A stretch of 64,000 nucleotides of DNA from Actinostola sp. cb2023 (GCA_033675265.1 JAUJYZ010000350.1:1-64000), one strand, 5' to 3'; positions 1 through 10,587 are shown, counted from the stretch's first letter. Notes: generated by a model from the letters alone, not told the origin. Program-made: numbers and translations.

Positions 1-2014
1 ACTCTGAGTGAAGCGACGCAGAAATCGTTATAGTGAACTTTAAGATTTTCTGCCTCAGTTCCAGTTTATCATTTTTCGCCCATATGTAGGACAACCTTTG
101 GTAGCAAAGTTGCAGGACGTTTTTGTAAAAAAAAACTTAAATAGTAGTTCTCAAAACCGTGATCATAATAACTTTGTAAATCACCAACCTTAGATACTGA
201 TTATGAAAACACAACATTCTACGCTCTCACTATCATTCATTCTAGATGTTAGGTGGTGCTTGTCGTGTTTGGACAAAAAAATCTTCTAAAACTCATTTCA
301 CTTAAACCCCTGAACTAGGCTAATTCCTTCTTTAAATCTTCACTTATTCTTTTGTGTGTCCATGTTCTTTTTCAGTCAAGATCTTTCATATTATTCAGGA
401 TCAACGATGCCGTCCATTTCAAAAGGGGTGTGTTCCCTCGGTTGAAAAAATCCGCCAAAATATCACCGGACGAACTCGAAAAACCCTTTCCGCTCACCTG
501 CACTTTCCGGCCCCATCCCCTCCATTGGAAGCCTTTTTAACAATCGTTGAGATTCGACTTTATAATTCTAAAACATTTGCACATCATACTAGAAAATTTA
601 TTGCATATAATAAAGATCATGGTTACAAGAGATCGTGTTGCAGAAGAAACATATGGTAATCAAAAATATGGCATGTCCAGGCAATATTTATTGCAGTATG
701 TGGAAGACGTGAAAAAAAAACACTGTCCGTAGAGGTCTCCACCAAAACTACTCCCCACCCAGCCCTCCAACCCCATCGTTGCTAATTTATAATTAAAGGG
801 GTGGGACCACTTCGTTGGTGATGGGTTGATACAATGCGATCAGCCAAACAAGAAAGGGTATGTGAGTGGGACACATAAGCCACGTGCTCATTAGACGTGC
901 GTAGCAGAAGCTGGAGGTGCTATTCGCGAAATATTAACGTCCGGTGCAGTTGTATTTTCTGTGTTAAATAGAGATGTCAGATACAAGGTGAAATCATAAG
1001 ACGTTCATATTTAGCAAACAATGGTAAAGATATATCACTCAGACGAGCAGGCCACTACCGCAGAGCGGCTTGCGAGATACTTCAATGTAAGTTTGAAACA
1101 AACTGGCTAAATTCCATTGCCATGTGCGCATTCTTACTTAGATAGTTCACACTGAAATTTAGTTTATATATCTTCTTTTATCTTCAAACGCAGTTTGATC
1201 CGTCTTCGGTACTTATTTAAAGAAGAATTTGGCAGTAGAGTAGAGTCCCAATGAGCAGAATGACAATTCAATTTTGCCGGATTTGCTGATGGGACAAGCT
1301 TTATTGGTGATGGGGGATGAATAGCCGATGTTTCAAATACTTGAATGCTTCATCGACTGCTCATCTACTAGTACAGCCTCTGTTTTTTCGACCATATCTA
1401 CTATTAGAGCAGGGGCCATGGACGGTCGACGAACTCCAAAGCCGCCGCCGGTTACACATCAAAAGCAAAAGCGACAATAAAGGTCGTCCGAGCACAGTTA
1501 ACATTGTCCTCAAGTGGCAAGGCAGTTCTTGCATCTACCGGAAAACAAACATTTGTGTCCCTATATTCAAAGAAGAGGACGCAAACGTACCATATATAAC
1601 GTCATATGTCAAAAACAACATGAAGGAACATGGACTTGGTGGTGGTGGGAAGCAATGGTATCGAATACGACGGACGAACCTGGAACTCGAAGTAAGTATC
1701 TTAACTGAGTTAGTTTCTCTTCTAAAATATAGTAGAATACAATCATCAGTAAAAAAGTCGTATATTTTTTTCCCAGTATCTTTTTAAGGCTTTTTGGCGT
1801 TATTCAACGAATTTGTTGCGTTTTACTTTGTCGATCCGCCCAGCAACGACTTTATAACACAAATCAGTCTGGTAGAAAGTTTGTTGATTCATTTCAAATT
1901 GCACGGTTTTTTAGTGTTTGCATCTCTATATTAATTCAGTGCCCTATACTAGTAAAACAAAATGATAGTAACCAAACTCCTTTGTTTCTTTGAAGGCTTA
2001 AACTTTTGGAAAAA
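1..2014. other. No intact gene; degenerate coding-like stretches
   Basis: I see no intact gene here. Short open stretches occur near 550-730 and 1317-1787 but none has a convincing start, splice pattern or domain. One stretch looks exon-like: an ATG at 1021 opens a frame of about 22 codons that ends at a consensus donor (GTAAGT, about 1087), with a possible acceptor near 1194. It could be an upstream exon of the broken RING-like gene that follows at 2.0-2.5 kb, but the continuing frame meets a stop at once. I infer an eroded gene copy and cannot name it. Confidence 0.3.
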
Positions 2015-2536
2015 ATGGGGTCTAGAAAAGTATTTGCAATCAACACGACAAAAAGGCCCAAAAAAAGTCATCCAGCGGAATCGACCTCCAAACCAGTAGC
2101 AGTGATTCAGACGATGGATCAGAGGGTGTGAGCCACTCGAAAAAGGTGAAACTTCAAAGAAAAAGAAGTGAAACGTCTTCTGAAGAGTTTATCTGCCTTG
2201 GAAGAAAAAGTAGACAGCATACATGTAAAACCAGACAAGCATAAAGTCTGATGTCTCCCAAGTTCTAAAGCTCGACGAGAAAAAGTAAAGTTCCCTTGGC
2301 GCTAAAAAATGCAGTAACCAATACATTCTCGTGTAAAATATGTTTTCAAATCACCGATGGAAGCACCGATCACAGTATCAAGGTGTTGTGGCACAATTGT
2401 AGGCTGCGCGAAGTGTGTTCATACATGGTATGGGAATGGCCATGGTGGCGATACGTTTGAGAAGTCCTGTCCAATTTGTAGAGCAGAGGGAGGGTATTCC
2501 AACACTTTCAGACTCGTAGGATTAGATGATTTCTGA
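2015..2536 (+). pseudogene. Broken RING-like zinc-finger gene remnant
   Basis: An ATG at 2015 begins a lysine/serine-rich frame that soon stops. Coding-like signal then continues in other frames through a charged coiled-coil-like part (about 2130-2320). From about 2330 there is a cysteine-rich module: a CKIC pair, then after a one-base frame change the pattern CCGTIVGCAKC, followed by CPICRAEGG, and a last segment ending GLDDF before a stop at 2534. The spacing of cysteines is that of a RING-like zinc-binding fold, expected to bind two zinc ions. There are at least two frame changes, so the copy cannot make the full protein. Similar coiled-coil plus RING-like proteins occur as dispersed families in invertebrate genomes, but the exact family here is my inference. 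Confidence 0.5.
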
Positions 2537-3517
2537 ATGTATTTCGGGAAAATTGATGGCGATGAGTAGTTCCGAAGGATGTTGGTCGATCATGCTCATA
2601 TTATAGTTGTCGTTGAATTGCATGTTCTCCCTGTTGAGTTCAAAACCGATATTATACGGTGTAGAAATCGTCTTATCATATCTGCTGTTCGTATTTTTAG
2701 TGTGAAATAAGACTTTGCCCGAACTGAAAATGAGCTATGCCAGTCGTATTGCTTTAATACAAGAGAGTACTAGCCGTCGTATTCAAAGTCAGAAGCCATT
2801 TTGGCACAGGAAGCCCAACATTGCCCAACTGATGGGCTTCCTGTGTTTTAAAAATACCTCGAAAATTATTGTATAGAAAGGTTAAGCAATCAATTAAGAA
2901 TGGTGAATATATACATTGGCATCAATATAATTATGTAAAGCCAAAATATTTTAGAAGACCATCAATAGTTTGGAATATAGTTCAGAGTGTATATTTTTAA
3001 AACTATCAGATGTTTGTATGCATGCACATCATTATAACAGGGTCTGGAAGGGGGTCCGGTTCTGGATCACAAATCCATGCCCATAAATTATTATTATGCC
3101 CATATTTCTCAAATTCCCGAATCACACAAAACCCCTTCCAAACTCTGTTAGAACTGTTATGTTAATTACCAGTAATAATTTTAGACTACTTTAGCCCAAA
3201 CCTGAACTTTAATAAATTTATAATCATTGTTGTCATATCTAATAAATATTGTACAATTATTAAGTTCTAGAACTACAACTTTTTTTGCAGAAGGTTAAAT
3301 AAGACACTGATATATATATTTAAATGACTAGCTAGCAGTTTGTTATGCACAATTTGCTATTGTTGTTGGTATTGAAATGTCATTAAAAATGATTGCCTAT
3401 AAGCATATTGAGGTGATTGCATGTTGTTGTTCATTTCAACCATTGAAAAAATTTAATGCCCAAGGGTGAGGATATTTGATATGCCAATGACTGATTGATA
3501 AAATCTGGTGATAATTA
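2537..3517. other. AT-rich intergenic DNA
   Basis: No gene is visible. The stretch holds one 41-bp hairpin with CACAGGAAGCCCA ends (annotated separately) and a weak inverted pair, GTCTGGAAGGGG near 3043 with CCCCTTCCAAAC near 3132, that may be a small decayed MITE. The rest is AT-rich sequence without splice-like or coding structure. Confidence 0.5.
2805..2845. mobile_element. 41-bp hairpin, CACAGG-ended mini-MITE
   Basis: The 13-bp ends CACAGGAAGCCCA and TGGGCTTCCTGTG are perfect inverted copies around a 15-bp centre. The same end sequence (CACAGGTAGCCCA or close variants) bounds longer inverted-repeat elements elsewhere in this window (26.5, 34.2, 34.3, 35.1, 48.5 kb). It is probably the smallest remnant of that family. 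No clear target-site duplication is seen here. Confidence 0.5.
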
Positions 3518-4066
3518 CAGTGCGACTATATACACCAACCAAGGCCACCCAAACAAATTTTGAATCAAATTTTATAATCACATTTGTGATGCTGAATAAC
3601 GGAATGATGTCGAATTCTACAATTTAAACTGTTTCTTGTTCACTCTTGATCATATACAGACGATTGCAAAAATTATATAAATCAAGTATATCCATATATC
3701 GGGTGCATTATGGGCAATACTATCTTAGAGTTTTTCCACAAAATATGCAGCAGAGACTTACAAACAACAAATTGCTATAGAGACTAAATTACATAACATT
3801 CTAGAGTTTCACCAATGTTGCTTGCGTGAAAAATCATTTAGGGGACTTTTTCAATTACGGTACCCATAATGCACCCGATATCAGTGAATATACTGATATA
3901 CTTGATTTACACAATTTTTGCAAAGGGCTGTACATACAATTATATTAAGTAAAATATATGCTTTTAAAGCGAAAATTTGTGCAGATTCTATTGTTTTTAC
4001 TCAATTGTGATTGGATAATTTGTATGAAAATTTGTTTGGGTGGCCTTGGTTGGTGTAGTCACACTG
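3518..4066. mobile_element. TA-flanked MITE (family A) with nested insert
   Basis: Inverted ends CAGTGCGACTA...CACCAACCAAGGCCACC at the left and the matching GGTGGCCTTGGTTGGTG...CACTG at the right are each flanked by TA, as in Tc1/mariner-type non-autonomous elements. A shorter copy of the same family at 27931-28207 lacks the central 275 bp, which shows that this copy carries a second MITE inserted at its middle. No transposase reading frame is present. Confidence 0.8.
3657..3930. mobile_element. TA-flanked MITE (family B), nested in family A
   Basis: Ends CAGACGATTGCAAAAAT and ATTTTTGCAAAGGGCTG are inverted copies flanked by TA on both sides. Inner sequence includes the family hallmark ATATCGGGTGCATTATGGG and its inverted partner. 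Related copies lie at 28432-28694 and 45173-46267. The ends here have drifted more than in those copies, so this insertion is probably older. The undisrupted family A copy at 27.9 kb is the empty-site reference. Confidence 0.75.
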
Positions 4067-4237
4067 TAAGTACTCTCAGAAACTCATATATACATTACAC
4101 ACCTTACAATGATGCATGTAATGGTTTGCACTAATTATAGTACTAAGTAGCACTAATAATAATTATTAAGATAATAGAAGAAATTATTTAACAATATTCT
4201 TGGTTTTCAATCAATCCCTTGAGAATCAAGAGATAAA

Positions 4238-4323
4238 GACACGGTGGCCATGTTGGTTGAACAAACAATAGACACTAATAAGCAATCTTTTGTTGAAGTT
4301 CAACCAAGATGGCCGCCGTGACG
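4238..4323. repeat. 86-bp hairpin next to the Polinton
   Basis: The left half CACGGTGGCCATGTTGGTTG pairs with CAACCAAGATGGCCGCCGTG at the right with few mismatches, leaving a short loop. It lies just outside the Polinton left end. It is probably a small MITE or a foldback remnant. No target duplication is clear. Confidence 0.5.
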
Positions 4324-4344
4324 TGTATTGCAAACCAGCAATTG

Positions 4345-4501
4345 TAGTAGTTGTAAAAGGGGAGATTCCCCCACGAGAGTTCCACCCCACTCTGATATAA
4401 CAAGGGCGCCTCTTCTGCGCACCCTACTACTTGTTGTTGAAGTGTCGCCATGGGGTGGGGGATGGTATTTGAGAAGATAAATCCTATAGGTATATATGGG
4501 A
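4345..4501 (+). repeat. Polinton left terminal inverted repeat
   Basis: Begins TAGTAGTTGTAAAAGGGG and runs through a GC-rich block and AGATAAATCCTATAGG to a TATATATGGG motif. It is an inverted near-perfect copy of the right end, with a few substitutions and one single-base gap near 4369. The inner edge carries a TATAT box and an ATG at 4496, just as in the right copy where that ATG starts the polymerase gene. On the left this ATG reads only 14 codons before a stop. Confidence 0.93.
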
Positions 4502-4509
4502 AGCTTACG

Positions 4510-4891
4510 ATGGAGGGGCTTTCTGAATGGCTGGCGGTAGGTGAAAAAAAGAAAGGTTTTCTATGCGAAATTTGTGGAAAAGTTTGTACGAATAAGGGGG
4601 GTTTATCTATGCATATTAGATGGTGTAAGGCCCCCAAACCTTTATTGTCTAAGATTACAGAATTTCCATGTGTCAATTTGTAAAAAAGTTTTTAAATCAA
4701 AGGGAGGGTTAAGCCTGCACATTAGCAAGAGACAAACGCCGTGTGATCAGGAATACAAATGTTTTAATTGTGATTTTAAAACATTCGATTGTAATGAAAT
4801 ATTTTGGCATTCAAAGAATAGTGGGTGTCAGCCTTATTTATCGAAATATATACCAAGTGAAACCAGCAGCGACTATAGTTATCATTGCTAG
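4510..4891 (+). pseudogene. C2HC zinc-finger protein, frameshifted
   Basis: The best start is the ATG at 4510, just inside the left terminal repeat, although the frame is open from an ATG at 4450 within the repeat. Three finger-like units follow: CEIC...HIRWC, then C..CKKVF...HISKRQTPC, then CFNC...HSKNSGC, each C-x2-C with a downstream His and a last Cys (C2HC type). The first lies in one frame and the other two in another, so there is a single-base frame change between about 4668 and 4690. The end overlaps the 3' end of the opposite-strand gene that finishes at 4838. A similar three-finger protein is encoded at 10588. Role unknown; nucleic-acid binding is the natural guess. Confidence 0.6.
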
Positions 4892-6337
4892 ATTTATGTC
4901 ATGTGTTTTTGATGAAGGAGGGGTTGTTGTGTCATGTTTTTTTAATGATGTAGGAGGTGTTTGTTTTACAAATGTACTTGGCTTATTGCCGGCATTCTGA
5001 TGTGGCAATTGTATCTTTGAATGGCTCATGTTATTATGACGGATTCCAGTATGTTTTGTTTCAGAATTAATGTTATTGACACCCAAACTCATATCTTTCG
5101 TGGCTTTTAACAGTTTATTGTTATATCCAACAATGGATGTTGTATTGATTACTAGATTGGACGGTAATAACCAACACCCTGGGGAAATAGCAAAATCTAA
5201 TTTAACTTTAGCTTCCTGTATTGCCAGCTGGTATCTTCGGATGCTTTTTGAAATGTCCCTTTCAACAATCGCATCTTCAAATAAAACTAAAAATTCTTGT
5301 TGGGTTTCCATGGCCGATCCGCGGTTTGAAACAATGGCCGACCGTGTGTTTACTTGGGATCCTAAAATACAATACACAAAAGATTCAATGGTTTGATTCA
5401 GCCTTGACAATCCTGCTTTAGTAAATCCTTTACTTTGGAGAGGGAAAAACCACTCGTATTGAAAAGATGTTCGCTCGTCTTCAACCTTTACAATACTAAA
5501 TTGATTTAATTTATCTTCAAACTCGTCGGGTAATTTCTCAATTGTTTTGTAAGGTACGTACTTTTCATGAAGATCTTTTGACATTCCTCCATAACCCCAG
5601 GAGTACACATAACCCAGCCCATGATTGATAGGAGTTAAAAATCTAAAATCATGGGGTGTGTTGTTGAATTCATTTCTTAATTTTTCGTACACGGATTTGT
5701 TGTAAGTGTTTGTGTACAATTTAAAGGCGCTGTCTTGGGGAAGAGGGACTTGAAGCTCATTTAAAATACGCCGAACGGTGAAGATCACATGAAATTTCAT
5801 TAAAGATCCTACTTGAGTGTCTGTCAACAAATCCCTTCCAATTCCACATCCTCCTGTGGCACACCATACAGCAAAGTTTAATTGTTGAGACCAATACGAT
5901 AAATTAGGGCCTCCCAACCAGCGATGGGCTTCTTTGGCTGTTTTAAAAGTCATAGTCGATTCGGTAAAAATATTTCTAAGTTTTAACTCTACCTTGGATT
6001 GGGGCTGAACGTAAATATCAAATTTTGTATAATCGTATTTGGGTGGAGCGTCGTTCCAAGGAATAAAAGTGTAGTCTGCCTTCTGGTAGGTGTATTTTTT
6101 AGGAAAGCTTGGGAATGTTTTAACATTAATATTAAGGAAATCATGGATATTTTCAGGTTTTGGAGTCTCGCCTCTCCATGAAGGGAATTCATACACGGTA
6201 TTTACTAGATTTCCATTTTTATCATAGGGGTTATAGTCGTCCCCATTAAATAAAAATCTAACATTGCCATTTACATCCGGGCTGAATCTGTTAGTGCTAT
6301 AGTTTGGATACTTTTCAACAAAGTCTGTAAACTTCAT
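4838..6337 (-). CDS. Conserved Polinton protein, 499 aa, C-terminal membrane helix
   Basis: An uninterrupted 499-residue frame, one of the few large intact ones in the element. I recognise it as a type of conserved protein that recurs in invertebrate Polintons but do not know its function. Visible traits: an aromatic N-terminal half, a glycine/cysteine-rich patch (CATGGCGIG, about residues 160-168), a well-folded middle with NQTIESFVYCILGSQVN (about 315-330), a low-complexity S/T/P/K tail from about 420, and a final hydrophobic helix (about 480-499) that could anchor it in a membrane. The start ATG overlaps the stop of the upstream gene (ATGA), so the two are probably expressed together. I saw no Ulp1/adenain protease triad. 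A virion role is plausible but unproven. Confidence 0.7.
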   Translation of the reverse strand: MKFTDFVEKYPNYSTNRFSPDVNGNVRFLFNGDDYNPYDKNGNLVNTVYEFPSWRGETPKPENIHDFLNINVKTFPSFPKKYTYQKADYTFIPWNDAPPKYDYTKFDIYVQPQSKVELKLRNIFTESTMTFKTAKEAHRWLGGPNLSYWSQQLNFAVWCATGGCGIGRDLLTDTQVGSLMKFHVIFTVRRILNELQVPLPQDSAFKLYTNTYNKSVYEKLRNEFNNTPHDFRFLTPINHGLGYVYSWGYGGMSKDLHEKYVPYKTIEKLPDEFEDKLNQFSIVKVEDERTSFQYEWFFPLQSKGFTKAGLSRLNQTIESFVYCILGSQVNTRSAIVSNRGSAMETQQEFLVLFEDAIVERDISKSIRRYQLAIQEAKVKLDFAISPGCWLLPSNLVINTTSIVGYNNKLLKATKDMSLGVNNINSETKHTGIRHNNMSHSKIQLPHQNAGNKPSTFVKQTPPTSLKKHDTTTPPSSKTHDINLAMITIVAAGFTWYIFR

Positions 6338-6995
6338 CTTATAGTATTATCATATCTCAGTTTATAAATGTATCCGTAGGGCGTTCTATCAAAGGATAAA
6401 GTTATTTCTTTTGGACTTATGAGCTGCTCGACAATCTCCCTTTTCAGTTCTTCTCTCAGCTTCTGAACATCGAGAACCTCGTTTTTTAAAATCTCATTAT
6501 TACGCTTTCTGATGTTGCTTTTCAAGGTTTCGTATTTTTGAAGCTCGTCCATAATGTGACCAAATTCTTTCTCATCAATACTGTTATCGCTCAAGGCCTT
6601 TGATACAAGATCGCTTATGCTATTCTCTTTTGATTTTGCAAGCTGAAAACAGTATTTTCATGTTTTGTTACTTTTTTAGTAAGCTTTCTAGTGAAAACGG
6701 TACAAATAGCAGATATTAAGCCCAATAGGCCGCCCACAGTGGATAAAGGAACGCCCACTAGGATCCCAGGACCTGTTAAACTTGTGGCCACGCCAGAACC
6801 GGTTAAAATTACAGACAAAGTTCCTGCTGCTACTGCCGTTTTATGAAGTATTCCTCGCATCTTAGCATATTTTTTCCTAACGTTTTCATAATGTTTTACT
6901 TCTGATCCTAGTTGGGTCAAAGCCATGTTTACTTTATGCAATCGGAAGTTTTCGCCAGTGGTTGGTACTTCTGGATAAATCGCGTCGTAGTCCAT
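6334..6995 (-). pseudogene. Polinton membrane/coiled-coil protein, split by a frameshift
   Basis: The first part (ATG at 6995, about 115 residues) has a short N-terminal region, a basic coiled segment and two hydrophobic helices (about residues 50-95: TLSVILTGSGVATSLTG and GGLLGLISAICTVF). The second part, in another frame, lies from about 6655 to 6334, is a charged coiled coil and has no ATG of its own. The two parts are contiguous and together have the length (about 220 residues) and order I expect for one Polinton family protein, so I treat them as one gene broken between about 6640 and 6660. TAATATAT lies directly before the ATG. The end overlaps the start of the 499-residue gene by four bases. 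Function unknown; probably membrane-associated. Confidence 0.65.
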
Positions 6996-7000
6996 ATATA

Positions 7001-7587
7001 TTATACTATTTCAAGGGTAATGTAAATCTCATACTTATCTGTGGTAGGGCCATCACAATCTGAAACCCATAAGTTCAAGGAGGTTATGATACGGGTATTA
7101 ATAGAAACCCACAAGGGTTCTGGGGAATATTCGGTGATGGCTTCAGAGGTGTTGAGAGGCACGCGGCACAATATTTTACTTCTTGCGCCGTCGTATAACA
7201 CCTCATCAATTAGGTTGCAATTAATGTAAATAACGCTAGGTATGGGGTTTATCATAATAACCCCCTCAGAGTTTGAACGAAGCAGCACAAGCATTTCAGC
7301 GCTTAGTACGACAGGAATAGCGCCCGTAAACATATAGCCCATGCCATTCCGCTCTAGTTGAAGCCCCTTATTGGCGAACGCTAGTTTTTCTCTTATTCGT
7401 TTAAAAGTCCATTGCCCTGCTGAAAAATGAACTAGAACCTTGTTGTTACGGTCGGATATCGTTCCATCTTTGGAAGATTATATAATTTGTTTACGAATCG
7501 ACAGCTTACAAGACGTATTTTACTGCCTTTTATGGGCTCTACAAATAGTGTGTTTCTAAACGCCTTATCATTAATGTACAGGATCAT
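7001..7587 (-). pseudogene. Probable minor virion protein, frameshifted
   Basis: The ATG at 7587, preceded by AATAATATAT, opens a 51-codon frame that ends at 7432. From about 7478 down to 7001 a second frame is open with no ATG before residue 45 or so, and it carries the conserved-looking C-terminal part (INTRIITSLNLWVSD and the final EIYITLEIV). Read as one gene of about 190 residues with a frame change between about 7435 and 7478. The beta-rich C-terminal pattern resembles a small Polinton protein that has been compared with penton or minor capsid proteins, but I hold this loosely. It sits five bases upstream of the next gene's ATG. Confidence 0.5.
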
Positions 7588-7595
7588 ATATATTA

Positions 7596-9341
7596 TTATT
7601 TATTTTTATATTGTTCGACAGCATAGAGAACTGCAGCTACTATCAATAACCATGTGTGCTTGGCTAGAAAGCCAACAACCTGCCCGGCAGTCTTAAATAT
7701 AAAGGAGGCTATGGCACCTACCATACCTGGTAATAAATGAGCTAATTTTTCACCTATTGTTTTCAAACCTTTTCCAAGGCCTTTTGCGACGGAAGATAAG
7801 CTGCTTTTTAAACTTGAGATAACGACGCCAATGACAATACCAACAGCAGAAGCAACAGCAAAAGCTGTTACTCAATGCTTTTTAAAGATGCGTTTTATTT
7901 TTTCTTTCAAAGAGAGTTTTTCTTCTATGGCTTCACTTTGCTCATTTATCCGCTCGCTCTCTTTGGCAAGAGACCGGTCTTGCTCTCTAAGCCTCTTGTT
8001 TTCCTCAGTTAGCTCACGTATTTTTTTTATTTTGGACAGAAGTTAGCTCACCTCTTTCAACTTCAGCGCCTTTTCTGTCCTTAAGTAGCTCATCTATCTC
8101 CTGTTTCGATCTTTTTACCTTGCCCCGCACATCATCAAGTTCTGAACCCAGATTCAATAGTTGCCGTTCAAGATCAGCAGCACGCTTCTTTTCACGACCC
8201 AGCTTATTAATTAATTCATTTCTCGCTGTAGCTCCATCGGTCACTTGCATTTCTACTTCCCTTTCAGACTCCATACGTCTATCTATTTCCCTTGTTAAGT
8301 CTTCTTTAAAGGATTCAATAGTATTATTAAGCCTATTCCTCTCTATAGAACCCGCAGCAACTTGCTTTTTTAAGTTTTCTATAGTATTAATAAGCTTAAC
8401 CTTCTCTTCACCGCCCTCCAACCTTTCTATTGTATCTTCTAATCTTCGTATTACTGCCGCAGCGTCATCACCGCCAATACCATCTTCTATTAGTGACAGT
8501 ACCCCTTTTAGTTTGCCGTATCAGCAGCAGCAGCAGCGGCGTCATCCTGCATTTGCGACTCCATCTCTCGTATCAGTTGATGGCTGGCGGATAGATCTTC
8601 AGTAAGTTCCACCTTCTCTCTTGCAAGAGCATCGCGGGATGCTGTTGTAGATGACAACTCTTGCTCCAGCCGCTCTCCAGCCTCTTTCCTTTCTGAAGTA
8701 TTTATGGTATCTCGGGTATTCTCCTTGGACTGTATCAGTTTCATTTCAAAATTATTTGACGACTCTCTTTCAGCTATACTATCGCGCCCAATTTCTATAA
8801 CTCGTTGCCGATCGTCATTAGCAGTTAGTATTTCATCTGCAGAACGCCCTAAAGCAGCTTTTATTGTGCCTGGTAACTTGTCTGACCAAGTATTATTACT
8901 ATTCATATAGTACTTCTTTGCATTTTTACGTTGTAGACTAACATAAACTCTGTCATTCTCATCTATTCCATGCAAGAGCAGTTCACCACGCCATTCTGGA
9001 TATAATTCTTTGATTCTTTCTTCAGCGGTATTTTGATTCTCCTCTAAATTCTCTACCCGACCATTTGTAAAAGACGTTTCTTGGGTTTGAACACCATGTT
9101 CAGGACGTTCACTCATTTCGTTTAACCCAATATTTTCCGGCCGCCGACGATCGCCTAAACCCAGAACTTGTCTTGTCCGTGGGTTAGTAATATGATCCGA
9201 ACCCACTAACCAATTTTTAAACTTCTCCGCCATAGATTGTTCTTCACCATCTTCCGGAATTAGCGGTTGACGATCATCATCAGTGTTAATATCTTCAGCT
9301 CCTTCGCCCATAGGATCCATATCCATATCTCCGCCTTCCAT
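7596..9341 (-). pseudogene. Long coiled-coil protein with hydrophobic C-terminus, multiply broken
   Basis: The ATG at 9341 (after CATATA) starts an acidic N-terminal region, a compact middle domain (about residues 105-165) and a very long charged coiled coil. The frame changes at an alanine-codon repeat near 8510-8525. It changes again near 8020, within a run of A/T bases. A TGA in frame near 7868 then precedes a glycine/alanine-rich hydrophobic module of about 90 residues ending at 7596. The order coiled coil, then hydrophobic glycine-rich tail, is typical of a widespread Polinton family of about 550-600 residues. Two frame changes and one stop make this copy non-functional as read. Function unknown; a membrane- or virion-associated fibre-like role is only a guess. 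Confidence 0.65.
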
Positions 9342-9358
9342 TATATGTTTACAAATAT

Positions 9359-9766
9359 CTAGCAGCTAAAAAAACCAGTCCCAAGCATTCCAACTCCAAC
9401 ATAAGCCATCTCATTGCTTTTCTGCTTTTGAGTGGGTTTATAATAATTAGCAAATTGAGGTTTATCCTCTAAGGTAAAATCGGGATGGGTCTTTGAATAT
9501 AAAGCAAATGCATAATCTGTATCTAGTAAATTGCCATCAGCCTTTTTTTTATCTAAATAACGAGCTGTTAGCCAATCTTGATATTGCTCTCTTTTCTTTC
9601 GCCATTCGCCCATATCTTGTTGATATTTTTCAAGCGCTTTGTCGTGTCGGATTTTCTCCACATCAGTGTGTTTCTTATCTAATGTTTTTGCTAAATACAT
9701 CGAGCCTGTGAAAGCTGTAGCATTCAGAACAGCTCCGGCGACCATCATAACTACTGCACTTGCCAT
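9359..9766 (-). CDS. Conserved small Polinton protein, 135 aa
   Basis: Intact frame from an ATG preceded by TATAATATAA. It begins with a hydrophobic helix (about residues 2-27: VVMMVAGAVLNATAF), has a charged coiled middle with KYQQDMGEWRKKREQYQDWL, and ends with a hydrophobic glycine-rich stretch (AYVGVGMLGTGFF). I recognise the central tryptophan-containing coil as a recurrent feature of a small protein in animal Polintons, function unknown. It lies between two other small membrane-type genes on the same strand with spacers of under 20 bp, so they look like one expression cluster. Confidence 0.7.
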   Translation of the reverse strand: MASAVVMMVAGAVLNATAFTGSMYLAKTLDKKHTDVEKIRHDKALEKYQQDMGEWRKKREQYQDWLTARYLDKKKADGNLLDTDYAFALYSKTHPDFTLEDKPQFANYYKPTQKQKSNEMAYVGVGMLGTGFFSC

Positions 9767-9771
9767 TTATA

Positions 9772-9996
9772 TTATAGAGATTTTGGTAGGATTTTTTGAT
9801 CTTCTAGATATTGTTTCAAATACATAGAGCCGGCTAGAACCGCCACCCATTTACCATAATTTGTTAGACTGCTACTGGGGTCATTAATAAACGATTCTTT
9901 CATAGCTTTCTTTCCTATGTAGCCAATACCAGCTGCGATACCGATAACTACAGAAGAGTCTGTAATAGTTTTAATTAATTTGTTTTCTGCTGACAT
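9772..9996 (-). CDS. Small Polinton membrane protein, 74 aa
   Basis: Intact 74-residue frame. One hydrophobic, glycine-rich helix (VVIGIAAGIGYIGKKA) and a second weaker one (WVAVLAGSMYL) suggest one or two membrane passes. ATG preceded by a run of TATATATATATA. The stop is five bases from the next gene's start. Function unknown; it fits the group of tiny membrane proteins found beside the capsid genes of Polintons. Confidence 0.65.
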   Translation of the reverse strand: MSAENKLIKTITDSSVVIGIAAGIGYIGKKAMKESFINDPSSSLTNYGKWVAVLAGSMYLKQYLEDQKILPKSL

Positions 9997-10011
9997 TATA
10001 TATATATATTT

Positions 10012-10339
10012 TTATTCCATGCCTCTTCTAGTTACTGTAGGAGCTACAGCAGTTATAGGTGTTATAGTTGTAGCCACTATAGGCGCTTCTTTCTTCCATC
10101 GAAAATATAAATCTAAAGCTGTTAGGCCTATTCCAACTAGTGTCAATGTCGTTGTTAGTGACGGCGCCCAGTTGTTGGTAGTTTCTACTATTGGAGCTTC
10201 ACTCTTTTCTAGAGCCTTCTTAGCATTCTTATGATATTCGGCCAGTTTTTTTTCCAGCTGCTACTTTCTTAGGATCCTTTTGCTTAACAATTGGAGTTTC
10301 TGGTTCTTTGGTTATTTGATCCTCTGCGGCTTCAGGCAT
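10012..10339 (-). pseudogene. Small Polinton protein with central TM-like part, homopolymer frameshift
   Basis: ATG at 10339, preceded by CTATATAT. The N-terminal part is acidic then basic (QKDPKKVAAGKK). At a run of A bases near 10248-10256 the frame changes. The continuing frame has a charged segment, a threonine/leucine-rich hydrophobic stretch (TLTLVGIGLTALDLYF) and a T/P/A-rich tail ending at 10012. Read as one gene of about 108 residues. The break is at a single-base homopolymer, so it could be a sequencing error. Function unknown. Confidence 0.6.
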
Positions 10340-10587
10340 ATATATAGAATAATATTCCAACAGATGCTCAACAGAGTTCCAATAGCTTCCAACAGAGTTC
10401 CAACAGATGCTCAACAGAGATATGTAATGCTGCTAGATTATTATATTTGCCGCGGCTGCTTAATTGCTGCTTACGACCTGCCGGCAACCTACTGCTGCTG
10501 CATTGCTGCTGTAGATATATTTTCCTACTAGAGATAGAACACAATGCTGCTTAATTGCTGCTATTAGGCGTTTGTATTCTCTAGTAT
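10340..10587. other. Repeat-bearing spacer between opposed genes
   Basis: No gene seen. It has several near-copies of CAACAGAGTTCCAA and CAACAGATGCTCAACAGAG near 10357-10415, and two blocks with GCTGCTTAATTGCTGCT (near 10453 and 10548). The latter motif is nearly self-complementary and recurs, inverted, between 10881 and 10993. The spacer separates two divergently transcribed genes and could hold promoters or an origin-like element. Confidence 0.4.

Noticed and set aside
4496..4540. Gene starting at the left terminal-repeat ATG
   Set aside because: It reads only 14 codons; the finger frame starts elsewhere. The ATG is present because the repeat mirrors the polymerase start.
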